Part shown: positions 12,758 through 21,426 of the stretch, one piece after another | Numbering within the stretch: position 1 is the stretch's first letter | How the letters are laid out: the number at the start of each line of letters is the position of its first letter | Assembly: GCA_016710095.1 (NCBI GenBank) | Contig: JADJLL010000007.1 | Span: 124,001-188,000 of the forward strand | Direction of reading: 5' to 3' | Length of the DNA: 64,000 nucleotides | Source: Candidatus Eiseniibacteriota bacterium | GTDB lineage: Bacteria > Eisenbacteria > RBG-16-71-46 | The notes under the pieces: model-generated | Databases searched by the model: none | What the model saw: only the letters and a program-made list of their open reading frames with translations | Told to the model about the DNA's origin: nothing | Translations under genes and position numbers: made by a program

Positions 12758-13645
12758 ATGTTCGAAGGCCTTTCCGTCGCCATGGTCACGCCGTTCAAGA
12801 ACGGCGCGATCGACTACACCGCCGTGTCCAACCTCGTCGAGTTCATGATCGAGGGCGGCGTGCAGGGACTCGTCGTCAGCGGGTCCACGGGTGAGGCCGC
12901 GACCACGTCGTTCGACGAGAAGCGCGAACTCTGGAAGTTCGTGAAGGCGCAGGCCAAGGGCCGCGCGTGGATGGTCGTCGGCACCGGCACGAACGACACG
13001 GCGCAGAGTGTCGGCATCACGAAGCTCGCAGAGGAGTGCGGCGCCGACGGCGCGCTCGTCGTGACGCCGTACTACAACAAGCCGACGCCGAAGGGGCAGA
13101 TCGCGCACTTCACCGCGGTCGCGAAGTCCACGAAGCTCCCGATCATCGTGTACAACGTGCCCGGCCGCACCGGCACGAACACGCTGCCCGGCACGATCGC
13201 GCAGCTGCAGGACCTCGCGAACGTCGTCGCCGTGAAGGAAGCCTCCGGCAGCGTCGACCAGATGAGCCAGGTCAAGCAGCAGTCGCGCTTCACGCTGCTC
13301 TCGGGCGACGATTCGCTCACGCTGCCGGTGATCGCCGTGGGCGGCGAGGGCATCATCTCCGTCGTCGGCCAGATGGTGCCGCGCGAGATGCGCGCGCTCA
13401 CCGACGCCGCGCGCGCGGGCCGCATGAGCGAGGCGCAGGCGATGCACGACAAGCTCGCACCCATCTTCAAGGCGGCGTTCATCGAGTCGAACCCGTCGCC
13501 GACCAAGTTCCTGCTCTCGCGCATGGGGATCTGCGCGAACGAACTGCGGCTGCCGCTCGTGCCGGTCGAGCCCTCGAGCGAGACGGCGATCCTCGCCGCG
13601 GCCGAGAAGGTCGGGGTGAAGCTCGCGAGCGCGGTGTACGCATGA
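12758..13645 (+). CDS. dapA: 4-hydroxy-tetrahydrodipicolinate synthase
   Basis: A 295-residue TIM-barrel aldolase that condenses pyruvate with aspartate semialdehyde, the first committed step to diaminopimelate and lysine. The Schiff-base Lys160 lies in VVAVKEASG. The catalytic Tyr is in VYNVPGRTGTN, and GSTGEA (about 43-48) binds the substrate carboxylate. The length is the family norm. ATG 12758 follows a CGGAGGAG Shine-Dalgarno sequence at about 12746-12753. Its stop overlaps dapB by four bases (ATGA), so the two are coupled. I see no lysine riboswitch in the 237 nt before it. Confidence 0.97.
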   Translation: MFEGLSVAMVTPFKNGAIDYTAVSNLVEFMIEGGVQGLVVSGSTGEAATTSFDEKRELWKFVKAQAKGRAWMVVGTGTNDTAQSVGITKLAEECGADGALVVTPYYNKPTPKGQIAHFTAVAKSTKLPIIVYNVPGRTGTNTLPGTIAQLQDLANVVAVKEASGSVDQMSQVKQQSRFTLLSGDDSLTLPVIAVGGEGIISVVGQMVPREMRALTDAARAGRMSEAQAMHDKLAPIFKAAFIESNPSPTKFLLSRMGICANELRLPLVPVEPSSETAILAAAEKVGVKLASAVYA

Positions 13646-14397
13646 CCGACATCGTCCTCGTGGGAGCAGCCGGCCGCATGGGCGCGGCGATCGCGCTCGC
13701 GGCGACGGAAGCCTCGGGCTGCCGCATCGCGGCGGGCGTGGATCCGATCGCCGCGGCGAGCGGCGACACGCGCTGGAGCCAGAGCCTCGCGGCGGCGTAT
13801 CGCAAGGGCATGGTCGTCGTGGATTTCTCCAGTCCCTCGGGTGCCATCGCGTCCGCCCAGTTCTGCGCCGCGAACGGCGCGCCGCTCGTGTGCGGCACGA
13901 CCGGGCTCGATGCCGCGGGCGAAGCGGCCGTGCGCGAGGCGGGCGCGAGCGTCGCGGTGTTCCGCGCGACGAACTTCTCGATCGGCGTGGCCGCGCTGCG
14001 CAAGCTGCTCGCCACCGCGCTCGCCGCGGTGCCGCAGAGCTGGGACGTCGAGATCGTCGAGCGCCACCACCGGCTCAAGAAGGACGCGCCGAGCGGCACC
14101 GCGCTCACGCTGGCCGACGACGCGCTCACCGCGCGCGGCCTGACGCGCGAGGCGCTGCGCCACGGCCGCGAGGGCGTGGTGGGGGCGAGGACGGCCGGCG
14201 AGATCGGCATGCACGCCATCCGCGGCGGCACGTTCGTCGGCGACCACCAGATCGTGCTTGCGGGCAGCGGCGAATCGCTGGAGATTCGCCACGTGGCCGA
14301 AGACCGAGCGGCCTTCGCGCACGGCGCCGTCGCCGCCGCGCGATTCGTGGCCAGCGCGCCCGCGGGCGTGTACGGCATGAGCGACCTGCTGAAGTGA
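13642..14397 (+). CDS. dapB: 4-hydroxy-tetrahydrodipicolinate reductase
   Basis: A 251-residue NAD(P)H-dependent reductase acting directly after DapA. A Rossmann glycine motif VGAAGRMG (residues about 7-14) starts the protein. The catalytic signature is ERHHRLKKDAPSGTAL (about 134-149), with the proton-donor His and the Lys. CGTTG lies at about 86-90 and the tail is a hydrophobic C-terminal strand (GVYGMSDLLK). ATG 13642 overlaps the dapA stop. A gap of 50 nt separates it from the outer-membrane fusion gene downstream, which could be on the same transcript. Confidence 0.97.
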   Translation: MTDIVLVGAAGRMGAAIALAATEASGCRIAAGVDPIAAASGDTRWSQSLAAAYRKGMVVVDFSSPSGAIASAQFCAANGAPLVCGTTGLDAAGEAAVREAGASVAVFRATNFSIGVAALRKLLATALAAVPQSWDVEIVERHHRLKKDAPSGTALTLADDALTARGLTREALRHGREGVVGARTAGEIGMHAIRGGTFVGDHQIVLAGSGESLEIRHVAEDRAAFAHGAVAAARFVASAPAGVYGMSDLLK

Positions 14398-14446
14398 CCG
14401 GGCTTCCGTTCCACCTCTCGTTGCGCACCCGGAAGATCGGTCCCGC

Positions 14447-17308
14447 ATGCGTCCGCGTTTCGCTCTCGCGTCCCTCGCGCTGATTTTCGCCGCCGTCCTC
14501 GCGACGGTGGCGCCGCGCGAGGCGTGCGCGCAGTCCTTCGGCAAGAACAAGGTCCACTACGAGCAGCTCACGTGGGCCGTGCTCGAGACCCCGCACCTGC
14601 GCGTGCACTACTACGCGCAGGAGGAGAGCCTCGCGCGCGCGCTGACCGCGTTCGCCGAGAGCGTCGCCGTCGAGTTCGACGGGCGCTTCGCCATGAAGCC
14701 GCGCCACAAGGTGCCGCTGCTGCTGTATTCGACGCACCACCTGTTCCAGCAGACCAACGCCACGCCCGAGCTGATGTCCGAGTCGGTCGGCGGGCTGACC
14801 GAACTGATCAAGGGACGCGTGCTGCTTCCGCACAACGGCTCGTGGTCGCGGCTGCGCTGGGTCGCGCGTCACGAGCTGACGCACGCGTACATGATCGAGA
14901 AGTTTTCGCAGGTCATGCACGCGCACAAGAAGCCGCCGCAGTGGTTCCCGCCGCTCTGGTTCATCGAGGGCCTCGCCGAGTACTGCGGCACCACGTGGGA
15001 CGCCGACGCCGAAGGGCTGCTGCGCGACATGGTGGTCTCGGGCATGGCGTACCCGATGACGCGCAGCGAGCCGATCACGGGCTCGGTGGAGATGTACAAG
15101 GAGGGGCAGGCGTTCCTGCTGTGGCTCGCGGAGCGCTACGGCGACGACAAGATCTTCGCGCTGCTCGAGAACGCGTGGCGCGCGGAGGACTTCGAGACGT
15201 GCTTCCGCATCGTGTACGGGCGGCCGCTCGTGGACGTGGACCTCGAGTGGTTCGCCTGGCTGCGCCGCCAGTACCTGCCGACGGTCGCGCGGCTCACGCG
15301 CGCGCGCGAAGTCGGACAGCCGATACCGCAACGGAGCCGTTTCAACCTCGGGCCCCGCGCGCTGCCGAACGCGTCGCCGACGGACACGACCGTGCGGCTG
15401 TGCTTCTTCGAGGTGAACGACGGCGCGGTGGATCTCGTGGTGAGCGAGCCCGACAGCGGCAGGCGGCGTGAGCGCCGCATGCTGCGCAGCGGCGGCTCGC
15501 CGGCGTTCGAGTCGTTCCACCTGTTCCAGAACCGCCCCGGCGTCTCGCCCTCGGGGCGCGTGGTGATCAGCTCGCAGCACGGCGGGCGCGACGCGCTCTA
15601 CGTGATCGACTCGCGCCGCGGCGAGGTGATCGAGCGGCTCGAGTTCCCCGAACTCGTCGCGATCCACGATCCCGTGCTCGCGCCCGGGGATTCGGCGGTG
15701 ATCTTCGCGGCGCAGGACTACGACGGGCAGAGTGACCTCTACATGGCGAGGGTCGGGGCCTCCGGCCCCGGTGCCGGCGCCGGGGCCGGGTCCGACAGGC
15801 GTGGCCGTCCCGAACTGCGCCGCCTCACGCACGACGACTTCGACGATCTCGACCCGGCCGTCTCGCCCGACGGACGCTGGGTCGCGTTCGCGTCGGATCG
15901 GTGCGACCTCGCCGGACGCACCGCGCTCTACCGGCTCTCGCTCGAGGACGGCCATCGCGAGCAGCTCACGCAGCCGCCGGTCGGGGACGACCGCCAGCCG
16001 GTGTGGTCGCCCGACGGACGCTGGCTCGCGTTCCGCTCGACGCGCGCGGGCACGAGCGACCTGTACGTGCGCGCGGCCGCACCCGGCGGTGGCGTGCGGC
16101 GCGTGACGCGCATGCTCGGCCCGGTGTCCGATCCCGACTGGACGTGGGACGGCGGCGGACTGCTCGCGACGGTCCAGGAAGGCGTCACGTTCCGCACGTG
16201 GCTGATGCGCTTCTCGCCCGACACGCTCGCCGAAGTGCCCGAGCGGATGCCGGGGCGCGAGCCGGCGCTCGCCACCGTGCTGCCGGGCGTCGTGCACGCC
16301 GAGCCCGCGCAGCGCTACCAGCGCCGCGTCGGACTCGACCTGCTGCAGAACTCGATCGGCACGAGCCCGTCGTTCAACAGCACGCTCGGCTTCGGACAGG
16401 TCGCGTTCTCCGACGTGCTCGGCAACGAGCAGTTCGTCTTCACGCTCGCCAACGACTCCGAGAGCTTCGGCGACTTCTGGGACGGCTGGGAGGGAGGACT
16501 CACGTATCTCAACCAGGCGCAGCGGCTGAACTACGCGCTCGGCGTGTTCCGGCTCACGAGCCTCTACGACCCGGACTTCGAACTGCTTCGGCGCGAGAAG
16601 CGGCTCGGCCTGCTCGCCGTCGCGAGCTATCCGTTCTCGCGCTTCGACCGCATCGAGGCGGGCGTCGAGGTGAAGCATGCGTCGAATCACCTGCTGCGCA
16701 ACGGCAGCGCGCCGACGGTGGACCTGGTCTCGAACTACCTGTCGATCGTGCACGACAACTCGCGCTGGACGTGGGACGGCCCGGTCGGCGGCTCGCGCCT
16801 CAACCTGAGCGCCGGCGCGACGCGCGACATGAGTGGCGGGCGCGCGGACTTCGGCACCGTGTTCGGTGAGTTCCGCCACTACCGCCATCCGTTCCGCCCG
16901 CTGACGCTCACGATGCGCACCGCGGGCTCGGCGAACTTCGGGCGCGACGCGCAGCGCATCTACCTCGGCGGCCCGACGCGCCTGCGAGTGACGGAGCGGC
17001 GCTACCTGTCCGGCCTGAGCGCGGTGACGTCACAGGTCGAGGCGCGTTTCCCGCTCGTGCGCAACGTGGTGATCGCGGTGCCGAGCCCGTGGCAGTTCCC
17101 GACCGTGCACGGCACGGTCTTCGGCGACGGCGCGTGGGTGTGGGAGAACGGCGAGCGGCGCGAGGTCGGCGTGGCGGGCTGGGGGCTCTACCTGGGCGGC
17201 GGGTTCTACCCGGCGTTCCGCTGGAACTGGATGTGGACGACCGACGACTTCCGCAAGTTCGACTCGGGCCGTCCGAGCCACGCGTTCCTGATCGCGTACA
17301 ACTTCTAG
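14447..17308 (+). CDS. Outer-membrane fusion: peptidase_MA-type metallopeptidase, TolB-like propeller, C-terminal beta-barrel
   Basis: A 953-residue exported protein with a signal peptide (residues 1-28, ending ACAQ). Residues about 40-280 form a gluzincin-like domain: HELTH at 142-146 and EGLAEY at 174-179 supply two zinc His, the general-base Glu and a third zinc-binding Glu. Residues about 300-610 carry PD40/TolB-type repeats such as FDDLDPAVSPDGRWVAFASD and DRQPVWSPDGRWLAFRST. Residues about 620-953 alternate in barrel style and end in an aromatic Phe (AYNF), as BamA/Omp85-like or autotransporter-like barrels do. It may process or tether a periplasmic or surface substrate. The pieces are known families; the combined function is unknown. 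The downstream gene converges. Confidence 0.85.
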   Translation: MRPRFALASLALIFAAVLATVAPREACAQSFGKNKVHYEQLTWAVLETPHLRVHYYAQEESLARALTAFAESVAVEFDGRFAMKPRHKVPLLLYSTHHLFQQTNATPELMSESVGGLTELIKGRVLLPHNGSWSRLRWVARHELTHAYMIEKFSQVMHAHKKPPQWFPPLWFIEGLAEYCGTTWDADAEGLLRDMVVSGMAYPMTRSEPITGSVEMYKEGQAFLLWLAERYGDDKIFALLENAWRAEDFETCFRIVYGRPLVDVDLEWFAWLRRQYLPTVARLTRAREVGQPIPQRSRFNLGPRALPNASPTDTTVRLCFFEVNDGAVDLVVSEPDSGRRRERRMLRSGGSPAFESFHLFQNRPGVSPSGRVVISSQHGGRDALYVIDSRRGEVIERLEFPELVAIHDPVLAPGDSAVIFAAQDYDGQSDLYMARVGASGPGAGAGAGSDRRGRPELRRLTHDDFDDLDPAVSPDGRWVAFASDRCDLAGRTALYRLSLEDGHREQLTQPPVGDDRQPVWSPDGRWLAFRSTRAGTSDLYVRAAAPGGGVRRVTRMLGPVSDPDWTWDGGGLLATVQEGVTFRTWLMRFSPDTLAEVPERMPGREPALATVLPGVVHAEPAQRYQRRVGLDLLQNSIGTSPSFNSTLGFGQVAFSDVLGNEQFVFTLANDSESFGDFWDGWEGGLTYLNQAQRLNYALGVFRLTSLYDPDFELLRREKRLGLLAVASYPFSRFDRIEAGVEVKHASNHLLRNGSAPTVDLVSNYLSIVHDNSRWTWDGPVGGSRLNLSAGATRDMSGGRADFGTVFGEFRHYRHPFRPLTLTMRTAGSANFGRDAQRIYLGGPTRLRVTERRYLSGLSAVTSQVEARFPLVRNVVIAVPSPWQFPTVHGTVFGDGAWVWENGERREVGVAGWGLYLGGGFYPAFRWNWMWTTDDFRKFDSGRPSHAFLIAYNF

Positions 17309-17319
17309 CGGGCCCGCGC

Positions 17320-18588
17320 TCACCAGCCGTAGTCGAGCGTGATCTCGCTCGGGTCCGAGAAGCCGTCCACACGGTCGAGCAGCACGCCGGCGCTCGAGTA
17401 GCGCGCCACGGCTCGTGTGCCGCGCGCGACCACCCAGACTTCACCGTTCGTGGGATCCACCGCCACGCTGCGCGGTTCGACGAGACCGGTGATCGTGCGG
17501 ACGACCGCGAGTGACGCGATGTCGAGCGCGACGACGCGGTTGCCGACGGCGTCCGCCACCCACGCGAGTCCTCGCGCACGGTCGAGCGCGATGCCGATCG
17601 GTCCGGAGCACGCGAGCGACGAGTCGAGCACGGCGCCGTTTTCGGCGATGCGCCAGACCTTGCCTCCTTGCAGGCTCGTCACCCACGCGACGCGCGTGAG
17701 CGAGTCCACCGCGACGCGCGAAGGGCTCGAGGACAGGAACGCCGTCGCGAGCGGTGTGCCGCTCGAGTTCCAGCGTCGTGCGCGATTGCCGGCGCCTTCG
17801 CACACCCACACGGATCGGTCCGACGGGCCGACGGCGACGCCGATCGGATCGTCGAGCAGCGGGATCACGCCCGGCGTCGCGCTCGCGCCGTTCAGGTCGC
17901 GGTGCACGAGCGAGCCCGAAAGGTCGCAGATCCATACGGTGTGGTTGCCCTTGTCCACGGCGAGCGAGTACGGGCTCGAGATGCCCGGAATCGAGAGCGT
18001 GAACGGGGACGACGGATCGAACCAGCCCGCGGTGCCGTCGGCCCACGACGACACCCACACGCGGCCGGCCTCGGCGTCCACGGCGATGCTCTGCACGTCG
18101 CCGAAGTTGGTCCAGCGCGAGATCACGTCGCGGCCGTCCGGGCTCAGCCGCACGGCGGCGCCCGCGCCGGGATCGGCGACGTAGACGCGCAACGGGCCCG
18201 CGGTCGCTTCGTCTTCCGCGGGACGCTGGCCGATCTGCCCGCCGATCACGTAGTAGAGCCGGTAGCGGTAGCGCCGGCCGTTGAGCACGCCTGAGTCCAC
18301 GTAGCCGTTGGCGGTCATGGCACGCGTGCCGCCGAGCGGGCGGTAGAGCGAGTCCCCGGGCGCCAGGCGCATGAGCTGGAAGCCGTCCACGGCGAGGTCG
18401 GGCCGCGGCGTCCACGACAGCGTGATGACGCTGTAGTTCGAGATCGCGTTGAAGCCGTCGGGCCGTCCGCCGGTCTCGGGGTTCGCGGGATCGAGCGGGT
18501 TGGCACGGTCGCGCTGGCTGCACCCGGCGGAGCCGAGCGCGGCCACGGCGAGCGCCGTGGCGGTCAGAAGCGCAGCGAGACGGCGCAC
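17320..18588 (-). CDS. Lipoprotein with fibronectin-like and NHL/YVTN-type propeller repeats
   Basis: A 422-residue lipoprotein. The signal peptide VRRLAALLTATALAVAALG ends in the lipobox SAGC. Residues about 30-115 look like a fibronectin type III-like fold (ITLSWTPRPDLAVDGFQL...YRYRLYYV). The rest is a six-bladed-type propeller with repeats such as SIAVDAEAGRVWVSSW, SLAVDKGNHTVWICD, GVAVGPSDRSVWVCE and SVAVDPTNGEVWVVA. Such propellers usually bind ligands or proteins outside the cell. GTG 18588 is chosen because it starts the signal peptide; it overlaps the upstream gene by 25 nt. It converges with the outer-membrane fusion gene, leaving 11 nt between. No specific role can be assigned. Confidence 0.8.
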   Translation of the reverse strand: MRRLAALLTATALAVAALGSAGCSQRDRANPLDPANPETGGRPDGFNAISNYSVITLSWTPRPDLAVDGFQLMRLAPGDSLYRPLGGTRAMTANGYVDSGVLNGRRYRYRLYYVIGGQIGQRPAEDEATAGPLRVYVADPGAGAAVRLSPDGRDVISRWTNFGDVQSIAVDAEAGRVWVSSWADGTAGWFDPSSPFTLSIPGISSPYSLAVDKGNHTVWICDLSGSLVHRDLNGASATPGVIPLLDDPIGVAVGPSDRSVWVCEGAGNRARRWNSSGTPLATAFLSSSPSRVAVDSLTRVAWVTSLQGGKVWRIAENGAVLDSSLACSGPIGIALDRARGLAWVADAVGNRVVALDIASLAVVRTITGLVEPRSVAVDPTNGEVWVVARGTRAVARYSSAGVLLDRVDGFSDPSEITLDYGW

Positions 18589-19004
18589 GAGGCGGGGCCG
18601 TGAACGGTGCCGATGACGAGCGCGACGGGAGCCGTGCGTGGGCGGTGCACGAAGCGCAGCCACACGGCGGTCGCGATCAGCGCCTCGCCTGCGAGCAGCG
18701 AGCCGTTGGCGATGCGGTCGGCGCGCACGCTGTCGTTCCAGCGCGAGCCGATGCGCGTGGGATCGGTCTCGGAGAGGTAGTCCGAGTAGCGCCGGTCGGC
18801 GGCGTCGCGCAGCGGGAACGACGCGGCGAGCAGCCCGGCTCCGGCGACGGCGCACGTGTACGCCGCCCAGTGCGAACGCGCGGGCGCGGTGGAGCGGGGA
18901 ACGACCTCGAAAGGAGAGGCCGCCTGCGCGAAAGCACAGGCGGCCCACGTCGGCGACGTCAGCACGGCGCCCGCGATCAGCGTGGCGGCCGCGAAACGGC
19001 GCAA
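18564..19004 (-). CDS. Small exported membrane protein, unknown
   Basis: About 146 residues. From the TTG at 19004 the product begins LRRFAAATLIAGAVLTSPT, a signal peptide with a likely cleavage after AFAQA. Two further hydrophobic segments follow, WAAYTCAVAGAGLLAAS and a C-terminal LVIGTVHGPASCAVSLRF. A charged loop (RRYSDYLSETDPTRIGSRWND) lies between. It resembles short exported proteins that precede lipoprotein genes in this kind of genome, but I recognise no family. The start is uncertain: the frame is open further upstream, and TTG 19004 was chosen because it falls just after the rpsT stop. Its 3' end overlaps the lipoprotein start. Confidence 0.55.
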   Translation of the reverse strand: MRRFAAATLIAGAVLTSPTWAACAFAQAASPFEVVPRSTAPARSHWAAYTCAVAGAGLLAASFPLRDAADRRYSDYLSETDPTRIGSRWNDSVRADRIANGSLLAGEALIATAVWLRFVHRPRTAPVALVIGTVHGPASCAVSLRF

Positions 19005-19017
19005 GATCCGGCCTCGA

Positions 19018-19275
19018 TCAGGCGGGAAGCTTGGCGACGAACTTCGACAGCCGCGACTTGTGACGGCTGGCGGTCTCGCGCTTGATGATGCCCTTCGCCG
19101 CAATGCGATCGAGCACGGCGACGGTGTCGTGAAGCGCGGCTTCGCCGACGGTCTTGGTCGTCGCCGAGCGAACGGCCTTGATGGCGGTACGCATACGGCT
19201 GGTCGCGGCGATGTTGCGCTGGCGGCGCTTTTCGTTCGTCACCACGCGCTTGGCCGCTGACTTGTGATGCGGCAT
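19018..19275 (-). CDS. rpsT: 30S ribosomal protein S20
   Basis: An 85-residue basic, helical protein that binds 16S rRNA early in 30S assembly. The N-terminus MPHHKSAAKRVVTNEKRR and the block NIAATSRMRTAIKAV are S20 signatures. The length is normal. ATG 19275 has a strong GGAGGA Shine-Dalgarno sequence immediately upstream. A promoter with a perfect -35 sits in an inverted repeat about 45-75 nt upstream. The gene is first in a leftward unit with the two exported-protein genes after it, with only 13 nt to the next start, so those may share its transcript. Confidence 0.98.
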   Translation of the reverse strand: MPHHKSAAKRVVTNEKRRQRNIAATSRMRTAIKAVRSATTKTVGEAALHDTVAVLDRIAAKGIIKRETASRHKSRLSKFVAKLPA

Positions 19276-19319
19276 GGAATCCTCCGGAAGAGTAAGACAA
19301 GCTTGGAAAAAGCCGGGGG

Positions 19320-19349
19320 AAAGTACCGTCCCGCTGGCCCGAGTGTCAA
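19320..19349 (-). promoter_or_regulatory. Predicted rpsT promoter with -35 inside an inverted repeat
   Basis: On the minus strand, a perfect -35 TTGACA (19349-19344) lies 18 nt from a -10 TACTTT (19325-19320). The expected start of transcription is near 19313, about 38 nt before the rpsT ATG. The -35 spans the loop and one arm of the 19337-19359 inverted repeat, so a repressor or other factor could bind there. Confidence 0.55.
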
Positions 19350-19359
19350 GCACTCGGGC
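19337..19359. repeat. Inverted repeat overlapping the rpsT -35
   Basis: The arms GCCCGAGTG (19337-19345) and CACTCGGGC (19351-19359) pair over 9 bp around the 5-nt TCAAG. The centre holds most of the rpsT -35 hexamer. It could be an operator or, read rightward, a hairpin in the uvrC upstream region. Confidence 0.6.
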
Positions 19360-19394
19360 GCGGGGCTTGTGCACGAGGGCCGGTCCGGCCGCGG

Positions 19395-19410
19395 GTGGTC
19401 CCGGGACCAC
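19395..19410. repeat. 16-bp perfect palindrome in the rpsT-uvrC divergent region
   Basis: GTGGTCCCGGGACCAC at 19395-19410 is a perfect 16-bp palindrome without a loop. It lies about 85 nt upstream of the predicted rpsT start site and about 55 nt before the predicted uvrC -35. It may be a dimeric regulator site. In GC-rich DNA a chance 16-bp palindrome is unlikely but possible. Confidence 0.5.
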
Positions 19411-19465
19411 GCTCGGACGCCGGTCGAGAGGGTCCTCGTGCTCCCGCCGGGACTCGATTCCGCCG

Positions 19466-19495
19466 TTGTGCCGGCTCCGCGCACGCGTGTAATCT
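19466..19495 (+). promoter_or_regulatory. Predicted uvrC promoter
   Basis: A -35 TTGTGC (19466-19471) and -10 TAATCT (19490-19495) are spaced by 18 nt, about 41 nt upstream of the GTG start of uvrC. The -10 is one of few AT-rich hexamers in the interval. Confidence 0.4.
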
Positions 19496-19536
19496 GCGTT
19501 CCTCGAGTACCCCCACTCGTGTCTCCGGAGGCTTCC

Positions 19537-21363
19537 GTGGGCACATTAGCCGAGAAAATCGCGAATCTTCCTGCGGCGCCGGGGGTTTACCTCTTCAAGG
19601 ACGCCCGCGGCGAAGTGTTGTACGTGGGCAAGGCCATCCAGTTGGCCAGCCGGGTCCGGAGCTACCTGTCGCACGACCCGCAGCGGCCGCGGATGGACGA
19701 GATGATCGCGCGCGCCGTGGACGTCGACACGATCCTCACGGACACCGAGGCCGAGGCGCTGCTGCTCGAGAGCACGCTCATCCGCCAGCACCGGCCGCAC
19801 TACAACGTGCTGCTGAAGGACGACAAGAGCTTCCCGTTCGTGAAGCTCAGCCTGGCGGACGACTTCCCGCGCATCTCGGTCACGCGCCGCGTGCGCGACG
19901 ACGGCGCGCGCTACCTGGGCCCGTTCACGGACGTGAAGAACCTGCGCCGCACGCTGCGCGAACTGCGCCGCGTGTTCCCGCTGCGCACGTGCCGCAACTT
20001 CGAGGACTACAAGCGCCGCGACCGGCCGTGCCTGTACTTCCACATCAAGCGGTGCGCGGGCCCCTGCTACAGCCGCGCGCGCGTGGATCGCACGGCGTAT
20101 CGCGCGATGGCGGACGAACTCGTGCTGCTGCTCACCGGGCGCAACGAGGAACTGCTCGCGCGGCTGCGCGTCGAGATGGACACGGCCGCGACGGACCAGC
20201 GCTACGAGCTGGCGGCGCAGCGCCGCGACCAGATCCGGCTCATCGAGCACGCGCAGGTGCCGCAGAAGATGGTGACCGCCGATCCGCGTGACACCGACGT
20301 GCTCGGCGTGGCGCGGCAGGGCGCGCGCGCCGTCGTGGTGACGCTGATCGTGCGCGGCGGGCGCGTGATCGGGAAGGAGTCGCGCGTACTCGAGCAGGCC
20401 GAAGGGCTCGACGACGCCGCGGTCGCCGAAGTCTGGATCACGCAGCACGCGCTCTCGCGCACCGACCTGCCTCGGCGCGTGCTCGTGGGCGCGCTGCCCG
20501 AAGGGCACGAGGCGCTCGCGCAGGCGCTCTCGGCCCGTGCCGGGCACGCCGTCGAGCTCTCGGCGCCCGTGCGCGGGCGCGGCCGTCGCATGGTCGAGGT
20601 CGCCGAGCGCAACGCGTCGGTCGCGCTCGAGGATCTCGTCGCGCGCGCGGCGGGCAAGCGCTCGCGCTACTCGGCGGCGACGCTCACGCTGCAGAAGGAA
20701 CTCGGGCTCTCGGACCCGCCGCACCGCATGGTGTGCTTCGACATTTCGAACTTCGGCGCGGACCAGGCGGTGGCCGCGGTCGTCGCGTCCGAGGACGGGC
20801 GTCCGCGCAAGGCGCTCTACCGGCGCATGCGCATGCACAATCCCGGGCCCGACGACTTCGCGATGATCGGCGAGGCGGTCGAGCGCTACTGGACGCGCGT
20901 CGAGTCGGGCGAGCTGCTGCGCCCCGATCTCGTCGTGATCGACGGCGGCGCGGGGCAGCTCGCGTCGGCGCGCGCGGCGATCGAGAAGGTCGCGTCGCGT
21001 TCGGTGTCGATGATCGGACTGGCGAAGCGCGAGGAGCTGGTCGTGCGCGAAGGGCTGCCCGACCTGCGGCTCGCGCGGCGCTCGCCGGGACTGCGTGCGC
21101 TGCAGCGGCTGCGCGACGAAGCGCATCGTTTCGGGCTCGAGTATCACCGCAAGCTGCGCTCCCGCGCGCGCATCGGCAGCGCGCTCGACGCGGTGCCCGG
21201 CGTGGGGCCGACGCGGCGCGCGGTCCTGCTCAAGGAGTTCGGCTCGGTGGACGCGTTGCGTGCCGCGACCGCGCCCGAGATCGCCCAGCGCGCGCGCGTG
21301 CCGCTGTCGCTCGCGCAGCGCGTCGCCGAGCACCTCGCCGCGGGACGGGAGGGAGCGGCATGA
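19537..21363 (+). CDS. uvrC: UvrABC excinuclease subunit C
   Basis: A 608-residue nuclease that makes the 3' and 5' incisions in nucleotide excision repair. The GIY-YIG domain is at about 10-90 (APGVYLFKDARGEVLYVGKA). A UVR motif lies at about 205-240 (DQRYELAAQRRDQIRLIEH). The RNase H-like domain is at about 370-535 (MVCFDISNFGADQAVAA; VVIDGGAGQLASAR). Paired HhH motifs end the protein (LDAVPGVGPTRRAVLLKEFG). GTG 19537 follows GGAGG at about 19526-19530 with 6 nt spacing and gives the family N-terminus. The frame is open for 90 codons upstream, but that stretch is not UvrC-like. The stop overlaps an ATG that may be the true start of the next gene. Confidence 0.96.
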   Translation: MGTLAEKIANLPAAPGVYLFKDARGEVLYVGKAIQLASRVRSYLSHDPQRPRMDEMIARAVDVDTILTDTEAEALLLESTLIRQHRPHYNVLLKDDKSFPFVKLSLADDFPRISVTRRVRDDGARYLGPFTDVKNLRRTLRELRRVFPLRTCRNFEDYKRRDRPCLYFHIKRCAGPCYSRARVDRTAYRAMADELVLLLTGRNEELLARLRVEMDTAATDQRYELAAQRRDQIRLIEHAQVPQKMVTADPRDTDVLGVARQGARAVVVTLIVRGGRVIGKESRVLEQAEGLDDAAVAEVWITQHALSRTDLPRRVLVGALPEGHEALAQALSARAGHAVELSAPVRGRGRRMVEVAERNASVALEDLVARAAGKRSRYSAATLTLQKELGLSDPPHRMVCFDISNFGADQAVAAVVASEDGRPRKALYRRMRMHNPGPDDFAMIGEAVERYWTRVESGELLRPDLVVIDGGAGQLASARAAIEKVASRSVSMIGLAKREELVVREGLPDLRLARRSPGLRALQRLRDEAHRFGLEYHRKLRSRARIGSALDAVPGVGPTRRAVLLKEFGSVDALRAATAPEIAQRARVPLSLAQRVAEHLAAGREGAA

Positions 21364-21426
21364 GCGCGACGATCGTCCCAGGCCCCGAAGGCGCCGAAGG
21401 CGCCGCCCTCGCCGCTGCTGCCCGCC

